Shown here piece by piece: positions 16,702 through 24,530 of a stretch of 64,000 bases of DNA; the first letter of the stretch is position 1, and each line of letters starts with the position of its first letter. A program made the translations under genes and the position numbers. This DNA is from Palsa-1248 sp963737835. Lineage in GTDB: Bacteria; Gemmatimonadota; Gemmatimonadetes; Gemmatimonadales; Gemmatimonadaceae. The stretch spans positions 496,001 through 560,000 of the forward strand of contig CAVTUH010000002.1 of NCBI GenBank assembly GCA_963737835.1, in the 5' to 3' direction. A model generated the notes under the pieces. It did no database searches, was not told the origin of the DNA, and saw nothing but the letters and a program-made list of their open reading frames with translations.

Positions 16702-18771
16702 TTACCAAATGTGCGCGACCTTGTCGGCCGGACGAACCATCGGGTCTCCGGCCTTGCAGCCGAACGCGGCGGCGAATGACGGCATGTTGGAGAGCGGCCC
16801 GTTGACTCGCCATCGCTCGGGGGCGTGTGGATCGACAGTCACTCGCGTGCGGAGCTGCTCGGAGCGGTTGTGGACGCGCCAGCTCTGTGCGTAGGCGAGG
16901 AAGAATCGCTGCTCCGGCGTGAATCCGTCGAGCGGGCCCGGACGGCCTTTCTGAGCCAGCACGCGTTCCATCGCGTCGTAGCCGGTCAGAAGCCCGCCGT
17001 AGTCGGCGATGTTCTCGCCCAGCGTCAATTGTCCGTTCACATGAAAGGTGTCGATCTGGATGTATCCATCGAATTGCCGCACCATGAGCGCCGCCTGCGC
17101 GCCGAACCGGGCCGAATCGGCGCTCAGCCACCAGTCGCGCAGATTGCCGGCCGCATCGTAGTGTCGTCCCTCGTCGTCGAACCCATGGGTCAGTTCATGC
17201 CCTGCCCAGCTCGCGCCGAGTGATCCATAGTTTGCCGCGTCGTCAGCGGACGGATCGAAGGTCTGCGGCGCCAGCGCACCGGCTGGAAAGACCATCTCGT
17301 TCTTGCTCGGGTCGTAGTACGCATTGACCGTGGGGACACTGAAGCCCCACTCGGTCGTGTCGACCGGAGCGCCCGGTCGGTTGACGACGCGTTGCCACTC
17401 GAACGTATTCGCCGCAATGAGGTTCTTGGCAAACGGTCCGTCGGATACCTCGAGCCGTGCATAGTCACGCCAGTGATCGGGATAACCGACCTTCTCCCCG
17501 ACCCGCTCGAGCTTGGCTACCGCATGGGCCTTGGTGGAGTCCGACATCCACGTGAGCTGGATCAGGCGCGCGCGGAATGCGGCGCGAATGTTGTCGATCA
17601 CGGCTTTCGCACGCGCGCGCGCTTCCGGCGAAAAGGTCTTGGCGACATATGCCTCACCGAGCGCTTCGCCGAGCTCACCGTCTGTCACGCGTTCGCACCG
17701 CTTCCAACGGGGGAGCAGGGCCGTCGCTCCAGAAAAGATTCGGCGAAACGCGAAGTCCTCCTGCACGAACGGCGTCGACAGCCACGGGGCTGCCGCCGCG
17801 AGCACATGGAAGCGCAGATACGCACGCCAGTCGGTCATTGGTGCGGTGGCGAGAAGTGAGTCGGCCCGTTTGAAGAACGTAGGCTCGGCGACGTTCAGCG
17901 TCGCGACCGGCGTCGTGAGCCCAATGTCTCGCGCGTATGCGGTCCAGTCGACGGCCGGAGCGAGCGCTCGGAACGCAGGCACTGACATCGGATGATCCGT
18001 CGCCGACGGCTCACGCAGCGCCACGCGCGTGAGTGACGCTGTGGCCAGCGACGCCTCGAGCCGCAGCACGCGCTGCGCGTCGGCACGAGCGGTGGCACTG
18101 TCCTCGCCCGCCAGCACGAAGAGTCGGACAATGTGCGCCACGTATTGCCGGCGGATGGAGTCCGGGCTGGCACCGCGGCGGATGTAGTAGTCGCGGTCCG
18201 GCAGCCCGAGGCCGCCCTGCGCCAACCAGGCCATGTAACGCCTTGCCTGGTGTGGGTCTGGGGCCGGCGAGTACCTGAACAGCGCATTGACGCCCTGTAT
18301 CTGCAGCTCGGCCACCTGAGACAGGAGAGCCGGCCGCGTATCGACTCGCTCGATCTCCGCGAGCGTCGGGGCGACCGGCGCCACGCCCTGTGACTCCGCC
18401 GCAGCAGAGTCCATGCAGCTGGCGTAGAACGTGCCGAGTTTGTGCGCTGTGCTGCTTGCAGGAACCGAGTCGCGGCGCGCGCTGGCATCGTCGAGGACCG
18501 ATCGGACCACGAGTTCGTTGCGGTCACCCATGTCCCGACCGACACCAGACAATGCGTACGCGGCCGGAATCGTATCGTGGGCGATCCAGCCGCCGTTTGC
18601 GAATTGGAAGAAGTCCACGCAGGCATGGGACGTTGTGTCCACGTACCGGGGGTCGAACACCCGCAAGACGGGCAGCTCCGACAGCGAGGCTGGCTCGGCT
18701 TGTGCTTGGCTATGACTCACCGATGGCACGAGCAGGAGCGTGGCCAGCACGAGAAGCGATGGGCGGACCAT
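16702..18771 (-). CDS. M13-family zinc metallopeptidase (neprilysin/PepO type)
   Basis: Exported endopeptidase of 689 residues acting on oligopeptides. The zinc motif HELTHGFDDEG contains HExxH, and ENIADYGG supplies the third ligand Glu and the conserved Asp. The C-terminal CKAGDPMVRP includes the near-terminal Cys and the substrate-binding Arg region common to the family. Starting at the ATG at 18771 gives a good signal peptide (MVRPSLLVLATLLLVPS, cleavage near SHSQAQA); an ATG at 18846 would add 25 residues ahead of it and looks less likely. The first conserved block, ACVDFFQFANGGW, is intact. Divergent from the F420/NADP gene. Confidence 0.93.
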   Translation of the reverse strand: MVRPSLLVLATLLLVPSVSHSQAQAEPASLSELPVLRVFDPRYVDTTSHACVDFFQFANGGWIAHDTIPAAYALSGVGRDMGDRNELVVRSVLDDASARRDSVPASSTAHKLGTFYASCMDSAAAESQGVAPVAPTLAEIERVDTRPALLSQVAELQIQGVNALFRYSPAPDPHQARRYMAWLAQGGLGLPDRDYYIRRGASPDSIRRQYVAHIVRLFVLAGEDSATARADAQRVLRLEASLATASLTRVALREPSATDHPMSVPAFRALAPAVDWTAYARDIGLTTPVATLNVAEPTFFKRADSLLATAPMTDWRAYLRFHVLAAAAPWLSTPFVQEDFAFRRIFSGATALLPRWKRCERVTDGELGEALGEAYVAKTFSPEARARAKAVIDNIRAAFRARLIQLTWMSDSTKAHAVAKLERVGEKVGYPDHWRDYARLEVSDGPFAKNLIAANTFEWQRVVNRPGAPVDTTEWGFSVPTVNAYYDPSKNEMVFPAGALAPQTFDPSADDAANYGSLGASWAGHELTHGFDDEGRHYDAAGNLRDWWLSADSARFGAQAALMVRQFDGYIQIDTFHVNGQLTLGENIADYGGLLTGYDAMERVLAQKGRPGPLDGFTPEQRFFLAYAQSWRVHNRSEQLRTRVTVDPHAPERWRVNGPLSNMPSFAAAFGCKAGDPMVRPADKVAHIW

Positions 18772-18863
18772 GCGGCGACGGCCGGCTACGGCCGGGGCAG
18801 GCAGGGGAGCCGGGGCGGAGGCTATTTGGTTGCGGTGACAGCGCATAAAATGAGGAGAGCGCA

Positions 18864-19538
18864 ATGAAGATCGGTATCGTCGGATCCGGACGGATCGGTG
18901 GAGCGGTGGGCACACTGTGGGCGCGCGCTGGTCATCAGGTGCTGTTCTCGTCGCGCCACCCTGAAAGCTTGGACAGTTTGGTCGACCATGCGGGTTCCGC
19001 CGCGTCGCGAGGGACAGTCGCCGAGGCGGCTCGCTTCGGCGACGTGGTCCTCATCTCCGTGCCATTCAAGGCGCTCCGGGCGCTGGGGCAGAGCCTGGCG
19101 CCATTACTTCGAGGCAAAGTAGTGCTGGAGACAGGGAATCCGTATCCGGACCGGGACGGCGACATCGCACGTGCCGTGATCGACTCCGGCCGCGGGACTG
19201 GCCCCTACGTAGCGGAGTGGTTTCCCGGGGCGCGGATCGTTCGCGCATTCAATACTGTCTGGGACAAGACCCTCATTAAGGAGGCACACCGGCCTGCCCC
19301 TCGCGTCGGTATCCCGTTGGCCTCCGATGACCGCGCGGCCCTCGAGGTCGCAGCGGACCTCGTACGAGACGCAGGCTTCGACCCGGTCATTGTGGGTGGC
19401 CTCGACCGAGCCAAGGACTTCAATGTCGGTACCCCCGTGTACAACACCGGGATGGCGGGCCCGAATCTGCGAGCCGCACTGCATCTCTCCCGCGACGTCG
19501 AGGGACGCGCCGACGCGAGGCCAGAAATGAGGCCATAA
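18864..19538 (+). CDS. F420H2:NADP oxidoreductase-like NAD(P)-binding protein
   Basis: Rossmann-fold oxidoreductase of 224 residues. The dinucleotide motif MKIGIVGSGRIGGAVG opens the protein. Further family features are VVLISVPFKAL and VVLETGNPYP, with FNTVWDKTL after the central strand. The family includes archaeal F420-dependent NADP reductases and many bacterial members with unknown partners. A good ribosome site (GAGGAGAGCGCA) precedes the ATG. No F420 synthesis genes are in the window, so the cofactor partner is unproven. Confidence 0.85.
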   Translation: MKIGIVGSGRIGGAVGTLWARAGHQVLFSSRHPESLDSLVDHAGSAASRGTVAEAARFGDVVLISVPFKALRALGQSLAPLLRGKVVLETGNPYPDRDGDIARAVIDSGRGTGPYVAEWFPGARIVRAFNTVWDKTLIKEAHRPAPRVGIPLASDDRAALEVAADLVRDAGFDPVIVGGLDRAKDFNVGTPVYNTGMAGPNLRAALHLSRDVEGRADARPEMRP

Positions 19539-19556
19539 CGGGGGCGCGGGCGCGCG

Positions 19557-19700
19557 GGCGCTACGCGCCCGAGAAAGTAGACCTTCAGAAAGTAGAGAGT
19601 AGACGACCGGCAAACTCGTGTCTCGAGCCCCGTTGGTGTCTACTTTCTACTTTCTGCCCCGCTACTCTCTGCGCGCGCGGAGCGCGCGCAACCGTCTCCT
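19557..19700. repeat. Dispersed repeat, family B, head-to-head pair
   Basis: First copy at 19557-19604: GGGCGCTACGCGCCC hairpin, GAGAAAGTAGA, then two more GAAAGTAGA-like units. About 35 bp later an inverted copy of GTCTACTTTCTACTTTCTG (19638-19656) is followed by a GC-rich CGCGCGCGGAGCGCGCGC stem. The whole 140-bp block can fold back on itself. It fills the gap between the F420/NADP gene and the sigma-factor operon. Confidence 0.7.
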
Positions 19701-19791
19701 GGCTCGCTGTGTCACACGGGCGGACCAGTACGGACGTCGTGGGGAATGGCCTGGAGCGCACGAGTGTGCGACTCCTTGACACCGAGGTCGG

Positions 19792-20334
19792 GTGAGGGAA
19801 GACGAGCTCGTTGCGCGTGTCGTTGCAGGGGATCCGCTCGCCGAACGCGCGTTGTACGACGCGCACGTCGACCGGGTCTACCGGCTCGCCTATCGCCTGA
19901 CCGGAGATGATGACCAGGCCCGCAATGTAACGCAGGAGACTTTTGTGCGCGCGTTCGATCGCATTGCCACGTTCAGACACGAAGCTGCGCTCAGCACGTG
20001 GCTCCACCGGATCACGGTCTCGGTGGGCCTCAACCATATGCGGAAAGTCAAGCGAGAGCGCACTCGCGAGACGCCACTCAATGAAGCGCCCGAGCCGGCG
20101 GCGATGGGACGGGTGGCAGAGCCCGATCTCAAGGTGCGACTGGCCGCGGCCATCAAGGACCTGCCGACGGGTTATCGAACGGTGTTTCTGCTGCACGACG
20201 TCGAGGACTTCACCCACGAGGAGATCGCGACCTCGCTCGGCATCGACGTCGGCACCTCCAAAGCTCAACTCTTTCGAGCGCGCCGAAAGCTGCGCGCGGC
20301 GCTCGCTGATTTCGCCGGGGAGTGGTCCTCATGA
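19792..20334 (+). CDS. ECF-type RNA polymerase sigma factor
   Basis: Sigma-70 family group 4 factor, 180 residues. Region 2 spans about residues 10-85 (LYDAHVDRVYRLAYRLTGDD, ARNVTQETFVRAFDRI, STWLHRITVSVGLNHMRK). Region 4 spans about 120-172, with DLPTGYRTVFLLHDVEDFTH and the helix-turn-helix HEEIATSLGIDVGTSKAQLF. The GTG start has GAGGT nearby. The stop overlaps the next gene (ATGA), so it is coupled to the putative anti-sigma factor. It probably drives its own operon. Confidence 0.95.
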   Translation: MREDELVARVVAGDPLAERALYDAHVDRVYRLAYRLTGDDDQARNVTQETFVRAFDRIATFRHEAALSTWLHRITVSVGLNHMRKVKRERTRETPLNEAPEPAAMGRVAEPDLKVRLAAAIKDLPTGYRTVFLLHDVEDFTHEEIATSLGIDVGTSKAQLFRARRKLRAALADFAGEWSS

Positions 20335-21050
20335 TGGATGAGACGCACGGTCCGTCGCACGACGAAGACGAGGAGCCGCTTGATCCCATGCTCCGCGCGG
20401 CTGCCGCGGCGTACCACCCGCCGCCGGCCACCGTGCCTCGCGACGCAATGTGGGAGGCGATCCAGCAATCCCGTCGCGACCGCCGCGACAGCGTCGAGGA
20501 CGTGGTGGCGCTGCCGCGTCAGCCACGTGCCGGTCCGCGAGCGGCGCAGACGTGGCACCGCTGGTCGAACCCGATGCTGGCGGCGGCCGCGAGCGTACTG
20601 ATCGCGCTCGGGATCTCCCTCGGATGGTGGGTGCGAGGCGCCGCGCACGGCCCGTCGCTGACGGCGCCTGCCGAGCGACCCGCGGAGCTCGCCGTGGCCA
20701 ATGAACCGGCCTATCGGATCGCGGTCACCCGCGACCTGACGCAGGCCGAGGCGTTGCTGACGACCTATCGCGACGACGGACGCGCCCGCGATACCGCTGC
20801 TGACCTGCAGCTCGGGCAATGGGCGCGCGAGGTGCTCTCCAACACCCGACTGCTGCTCGATTCGCCCGTGGGCGATGATCCGCAGCGTCGACAACTGCTC
20901 CAGGATCTCGAACTGGTACTCGTGCAACTGACCCAGCCTGCAGCATCTCGCACTTCAACCGATCGGGAGATGATCGACCGCACGTTGGACAACGATCATG
21001 TCCTGCCCCGTATTCGCGCTGCCGTTCCCGCTGGCAGCGCTGGCACCTGA
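20331..21050 (+). CDS. Putative membrane anti-sigma factor
   Basis: Protein of 239 residues with one transmembrane segment at about 81-101 (PMLAAAASVLIALGISLGWW). The acidic N-terminal part (about 80 residues, DEDEEPLDPML) would be cytosolic and the rest periplasmic, with a Leu-rich helical region. It lacks the zinc HxxxCxxC motif of ZAS anti-sigma factors. Assignment rests on the overlap with the sigma gene, the topology and size. It starts at the ATG at 20331, sharing ATGA with the sigma stop, and is followed by two HEAT-repeat genes that may be its ligands or output. Confidence 0.7.
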   Translation: MMDETHGPSHDEDEEPLDPMLRAAAAAYHPPPATVPRDAMWEAIQQSRRDRRDSVEDVVALPRQPRAGPRAAQTWHRWSNPMLAAAASVLIALGISLGWWVRGAAHGPSLTAPAERPAELAVANEPAYRIAVTRDLTQAEALLTTYRDDGRARDTAADLQLGQWAREVLSNTRLLLDSPVGDDPQRRQLLQDLELVLVQLTQPAASRTSTDREMIDRTLDNDHVLPRIRAAVPAGSAGT

Positions 21051-21061
21051 GGATATTCGCT

Positions 21062-22429
21062 ATGTCAGTCGTGCTCGTGATGTACCTGATGGCGGCGGTG
21101 TACGCGCCGCAGAAAGTAGACCCACAGAAAGTCGAGAGTAGACCACTGCTCGTAGCGGTGGCCGACAAGCTGCCGGACCAAGCGCCAGGTACCGTCGTGA
21201 GCGACGATCCGGCCGACTCCCTGTACCGCGCGGCACGGGCGGCGATGGCCGATGGAGACTACCGGCGGGCGGCAGGGCTGTTTCGACAGATCGGGACGAC
21301 GTACCCCAAGTCGACCTACGCGGCAACGGCGCTGTACTACGAGGCATTCGCGCTCTATCGCAGTGGCGAGGTTGGCGATCTGCGCGATGCGTTGCGTGCG
21401 CTGCAGCGGTTGAACACAGTGGACGCGCAGTCGGCGACGCAGGCTGATGCGGCGACTCTCCAGACGCGGATCTGCAGCGCACTCGCCCGCGATGGGGACG
21501 AGTCGTGCGCGGCGCACATCGTCACCCAAGCCGACTCGGCGCTCGGCGGCTGCCCGAGCTCCGGTGACGACAACGACATCCGCATCGCTGCGCTCAACGC
21601 GCTGCTGCAAATGGATAGCGAGCGCGCGCTGCCGATTCTTCAGAAAGTGCTCGCGCGTCGCGACGCATGCTCCGTCAAGCTGCGACGCAAGGCAGTGTTC
21701 CTCGTCTCCCAAATGCAGCCGCCGGCGAGCACGGACCTGCTCATCGCCACCGCCCGCCAGGACCCCGATCCGGAGGTGCGCGAGCAGGCGGTCTTCTGGA
21801 TGTCACAGTCCCACGACCCCCGCGTCGCCGGCATGCTGGACAGCATCGTGACGCACGAGGGGGATCGACAGGTGCGAGAGAAGGCGTTGTTCGCGCTCTC
21901 GCAGCAGAACGACCCGCGGTCCCTCGCCGCACTGCGCCGGTTTGCCGAACAAGAAAGTGCGCCGGAAGACCTCCGCGAGAAGGCCGTCTTCTGGATCGGT
22001 CAGGAGCACGGCGATAGCAGTCAAGCGTACCTGAAGCAGCTGTTCGCTCGTACGACCAATGCAGACCTGAGGGAAAAGATCCTGTTCTCTATCTCGCAAG
22101 AGAGTGGGAATTCCGAATGGCTGCTCGGCGTCGCCGCTGATGAGCGGCAGCCGGACAACGTGCGAGAGAAAGCCTTGTTTTGGGCCGGACAGAGTGGAGT
22201 GCCCATACCTCGAATGCTGGAGCTGCTGAACCGCATGCACGACTCGCATCTGCGCGAGCAGATCGTGTTCGCGCTGTCGCAGCGCAGGGAACCGGCGGCG
22301 GTGGACGCGCTCATGCACATCGCGAAGTCGGATCCGGATCCGGAAACGCGCAAGAAGGCCGTATTCTGGCTCGGTCAGTCGTCCGATCCGCGTGCGGCGC
22401 AATTCCTCCAGGAGCTCGTCAACCAATGA
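21062..22429 (+). CDS. Exported HEAT-repeat protein (operon with ECF sigma)
   Basis: 455 residues. A hydrophobic start (MSVVLVMYLMAAVYA) suggests export. Residues about 50-120 resemble a tetratricopeptide segment (DSLYRAARAAMADGDYRRAA). The C-terminal half contains at least eight HEAT repeats sharing a strong core, such as VREQAVFWMSQ, VREKALFALSQ, LREKAVFWIGQ and TRKKAVFWLGQ. Such solenoids bind proteins. Residues about 16-29 (PQKVDPQKVESRPL) are encoded by a family-B repeat inserted between the leader and the mature part. The stop overlaps the next HEAT gene (ATGA). Partner unknown; the sigma/anti-sigma context points to envelope stress sensing. Confidence 0.85.
   Translation: MSVVLVMYLMAAVYAPQKVDPQKVESRPLLVAVADKLPDQAPGTVVSDDPADSLYRAARAAMADGDYRRAAGLFRQIGTTYPKSTYAATALYYEAFALYRSGEVGDLRDALRALQRLNTVDAQSATQADAATLQTRICSALARDGDESCAAHIVTQADSALGGCPSSGDDNDIRIAALNALLQMDSERALPILQKVLARRDACSVKLRRKAVFLVSQMQPPASTDLLIATARQDPDPEVREQAVFWMSQSHDPRVAGMLDSIVTHEGDRQVREKALFALSQQNDPRSLAALRRFAEQESAPEDLREKAVFWIGQEHGDSSQAYLKQLFARTTNADLREKILFSISQESGNSEWLLGVAADERQPDNVREKALFWAGQSGVPIPRMLELLNRMHDSHLREQIVFALSQRREPAAVDALMHIAKSDPDPETRKKAVFWLGQSSDPRAAQFLQELVNQ
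21110..21145 (+). repeat. Family-B repeat inside a coding sequence
   Basis: CAGAAAGTAGACC-CACAGAAAGTCGAGAGTAGACC, in frame near the 5' end of the first HEAT-repeat gene. It lacks the GC hairpin of the intergenic copies. Confidence 0.6.
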
Positions 22430-23235
22430 GCACCTCATCATGGTCAATGGGACGCGCGGCCGTGCTCAGCGGACTGGCACTCGCGTGGAGCACAATGCTG
22501 CAGGCGCAGGAGACGATTGGTGCACGCGTGGCCGCGGCGCCGGATGGCACGGTGCGCATGGCCTTCACCGCTCGGCCAGGCGTGTGCGGTGACGGGGACT
22601 GCAACATTTCGACCCGCCATGGGCATCGGTATTCCTCGCACGACGGGGACGTGGAGTGGGACGTGAGCTGCGATGGCGGGCCGGTGCGCGTCGTACTGAG
22701 CATCCGCGACCACGCGATCGTGGCGCTCCATACATACGTGGGCGGCCACTGGCGGACCGTGTCCGCTGGCGAGCCGACGGTGACGGATCTTGGCACCGTC
22801 CCGGCGAAAGACGCGGCGAATTACCTCATCGGACTCGCGCGCACGCTGCCGTCGTCCGCCGGGCGAGACGCGATTCTCCCGGCGACCCTCGCCGACAGTG
22901 CGAAGATCTGGCCCTCGCTCGTTTCTCTCGCCCGCGACGACTCGCGACCCGGCGAGACACGCAAGCAAGCCGTGTTCTGGCTGGGACAGGCAGCCGGCGA
23001 CGTGGTCGGGAGTCTCGACTCCCTGGCCACCGACGACAACGTCGATCGCGAGGTGCGAGAGCAGGCAGTCTTTGCGCTCTCGCAGCGTCCGCACGACGAG
23101 GGTGTGCCGGTGCTCATCCAGATCGCGAAGACGAACCGCGACCCGGAAGTGCGACGCAAAGCACTCTTCTGGCTCGGCGAGTCCGGCGACCCGCGCGCAA
23201 TCGATTTGTTCGAGCAGATTCTGACGAAGCAGTGA
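22426..23235 (+). CDS. Exported small HEAT-repeat protein
   Basis: 269 residues starting at the ATG that overlaps the previous stop. Signal peptide MGRAAVLSGLALAWSTMLQAQ. The middle part is a beta-rich domain with paired Cys residues (VCGDGDCNI, then WDVSC), possibly disulfide-bonded. The C-terminus carries three HEAT repeats with the same signature as the preceding gene: TRKQAVFWLGQ, VREQAVFALSQ, VRRKALFWLGE. The matched repeats suggest the two proteins recognise the same partner or each other. Last gene of the sigma-factor operon. Confidence 0.85.
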   Translation: MSTSSWSMGRAAVLSGLALAWSTMLQAQETIGARVAAAPDGTVRMAFTARPGVCGDGDCNISTRHGHRYSSHDGDVEWDVSCDGGPVRVVLSIRDHAIVALHTYVGGHWRTVSAGEPTVTDLGTVPAKDAANYLIGLARTLPSSAGRDAILPATLADSAKIWPSLVSLARDDSRPGETRKQAVFWLGQAAGDVVGSLDSLATDDNVDREVREQAVFALSQRPHDEGVPVLIQIAKTNRDPEVRRKALFWLGESGDPRAIDLFEQILTKQ

Positions 23236-23308
23236 GGGTGGGCAACCAACCCGGGGGCCGTCTACTCCAGCTGCCTCGAGGAGCCCGTGTCACCACACCG
23301 CCACTAGT

Positions 23309-24397
23309 TCACGCCGGTCGAGCTCCATGACGCGCCAGAATGGCGTCGAGTTGCGCGTTGCCGGAGGGGAGCTGTAGGCCGTCCGCCCGCGCGCCGGCAT
23401 CGAGCAAGCGCTCGACAATCGGCGCGTAGTCGACTCGGCTGAACGTTCCGACGTGGAACACGCCGTCGACGTGCACCGCTGCCCAGACCGTCTGACCAAG
23501 GACGGTGCCACCGTAGACATTCTGGACCTCGAGCGGCGCGCGACGCTCGAGCAGTACATCGACCACGTCGCGGTGACCTTGAAAAGCGGCCCAGTGGAGT
23601 GCCGTAAATCCCTGGTTGTCAGAAGCCGCGAGGTGGACGCCGCGATCTGCGAGGAGCGCGACGATGTTGGCATGGCCGAGCGCGGCCGCCCAGACCAGCG
23701 CGCGCTCGACGTGGGCTTTGCCTTCGTGCGGCAGTCCGAGCCCGGCGGCCGGTGGGAGCGGCACCCCCGCTCGCAGCTCGCCGTCACCGCCGACGAATTG
23801 GTCGACGAGGTCTGCGCGACCCAAGCCGGCCGCGGTGAGGATCGTGTCCACCCGCGCGCCGCGCGCGACGAGTCGCTCCGCCGCGAGTGGATAGTGGAAG
23901 GCGAGCGCGGTCTGGAGCGGCGACTCATCGTTCTCCACACCATCGACCGCGGCGCCGAAGTCAGCCAAGACATCCACCAGCAGCGCCTGAAGCCCCGCGC
24001 GCGCCGGGTGCGTGCTCGACACCAGGAGATTGAGCGGCGTTTGCTGCGGACCGCCGCCATACGTGTCGGCACTGGCGTCGACCTCAGCGCCAGCTTCGAG
24101 CAGCGCCGTTGCGACGGCGACCGCATTCGGCGGTGTCCGCTGACGGATATCCTCGACGCCATTCGCCGAGACGTAGTGCAGGAGCGTGGCGTGATGGGGT
24201 CGAGACGATCGCGCGCGCACCAGGTCGTGATGATGGCGCAGCAGTCGCTGGAGCGCCGCCATATCGCCCCTGACCACGGCGTCGGCGGCAGCTTCGAAGT
24301 GTGGCGGGGCGGGGGAGAGGAGCGCGTCGTGCACGAGGGCCGGGCGCTTCGCGCCCGAGAAAGTAGAAGTACTGAAAGTAGAAAGTAGACCTGACAT
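23309..24397 (-). CDS. Ankyrin-repeat protein
   Basis: Ankyrin solenoid of about 360 residues, likely mediating protein contacts. Repeats are visible as ATLLHYVSANGVEDIR, VATALLEAGAEVDASAD, ALVWAAALGHANIVALLADR and FTALHWAAFQGHRDVVDVLL. The core begins at HFEAAADAVVRGDMAALQRLL. The residues before it (SGLLSTFSTSTFSGAKRP) are simply a translated family-B repeat, so the start is uncertain: the ATG at 24397 is used here, a GTG at 24334 lies just after the repeat, and an ATG at 24481 would place the integrase palindrome inside the gene. No ribosome site settles it. Confidence 0.75.
   Translation of the reverse strand: MSGLLSTFSTSTFSGAKRPALVHDALLSPAPPHFEAAADAVVRGDMAALQRLLRHHHDLVRARSSRPHHATLLHYVSANGVEDIRQRTPPNAVAVATALLEAGAEVDASADTYGGGPQQTPLNLLVSSTHPARAGLQALLVDVLADFGAAVDGVENDESPLQTALAFHYPLAAERLVARGARVDTILTAAGLGRADLVDQFVGGDGELRAGVPLPPAAGLGLPHEGKAHVERALVWAAALGHANIVALLADRGVHLAASDNQGFTALHWAAFQGHRDVVDVLLERRAPLEVQNVYGGTVLGQTVWAAVHVDGVFHVGTFSRVDYAPIVERLLDAGARADGLQLPSGNAQLDAILARHGARPA
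24341..24390 (-). repeat. Dispersed repeat, family B, at ankyrin gene 5' end
   Basis: On the plus strand GGGCGCTTCGCGCCC hairpin, then GAGAAAGTAGAAGTACTG and GAAAGTAGAAAGTAGAC: three GAAAGTAGA units. One of the best-preserved copies in the window. It is nearly the reverse complement of the copy at 26036-26085. Confidence 0.75.
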
Positions 24398-24432
24398 CGC
24401 TGGTAGCGGGGTTGGGGTGTGATTGGCTTTGC

Positions 24433-24472
24433 TTGACGTGTGGTGATACTTCCGATAATCAGTCATTATCGG
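24433..24472 (+). promoter_or_regulatory. Promoter-like boxes and palindrome upstream of recombinase
   Basis: TTGACG at 24433 and GATAAT at 24454 form a promoter-like pair with a short 15-bp spacer. The second box is part of a perfect inverted repeat, CCGATAAT-CAGTC-ATTATCGG (24452-24472). A protein bound there would cover the start of transcription. It could be an operator or a recombination site for the adjacent tyrosine recombinase. Confidence 0.5.
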
Positions 24473-24530
24473 TACCTTCACCGAGTCGCCTCAGGTCTTC
24501 CCCCTCCCGGGGTTGCTCTCAGCTCTGGTC

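Noticed and set aside
19557..19700. Inverted family-B pair considered as ends of a small transposon
   Set aside because: Only about 35 bp lie between the arms, with no gene and no target duplication; other copies are single.
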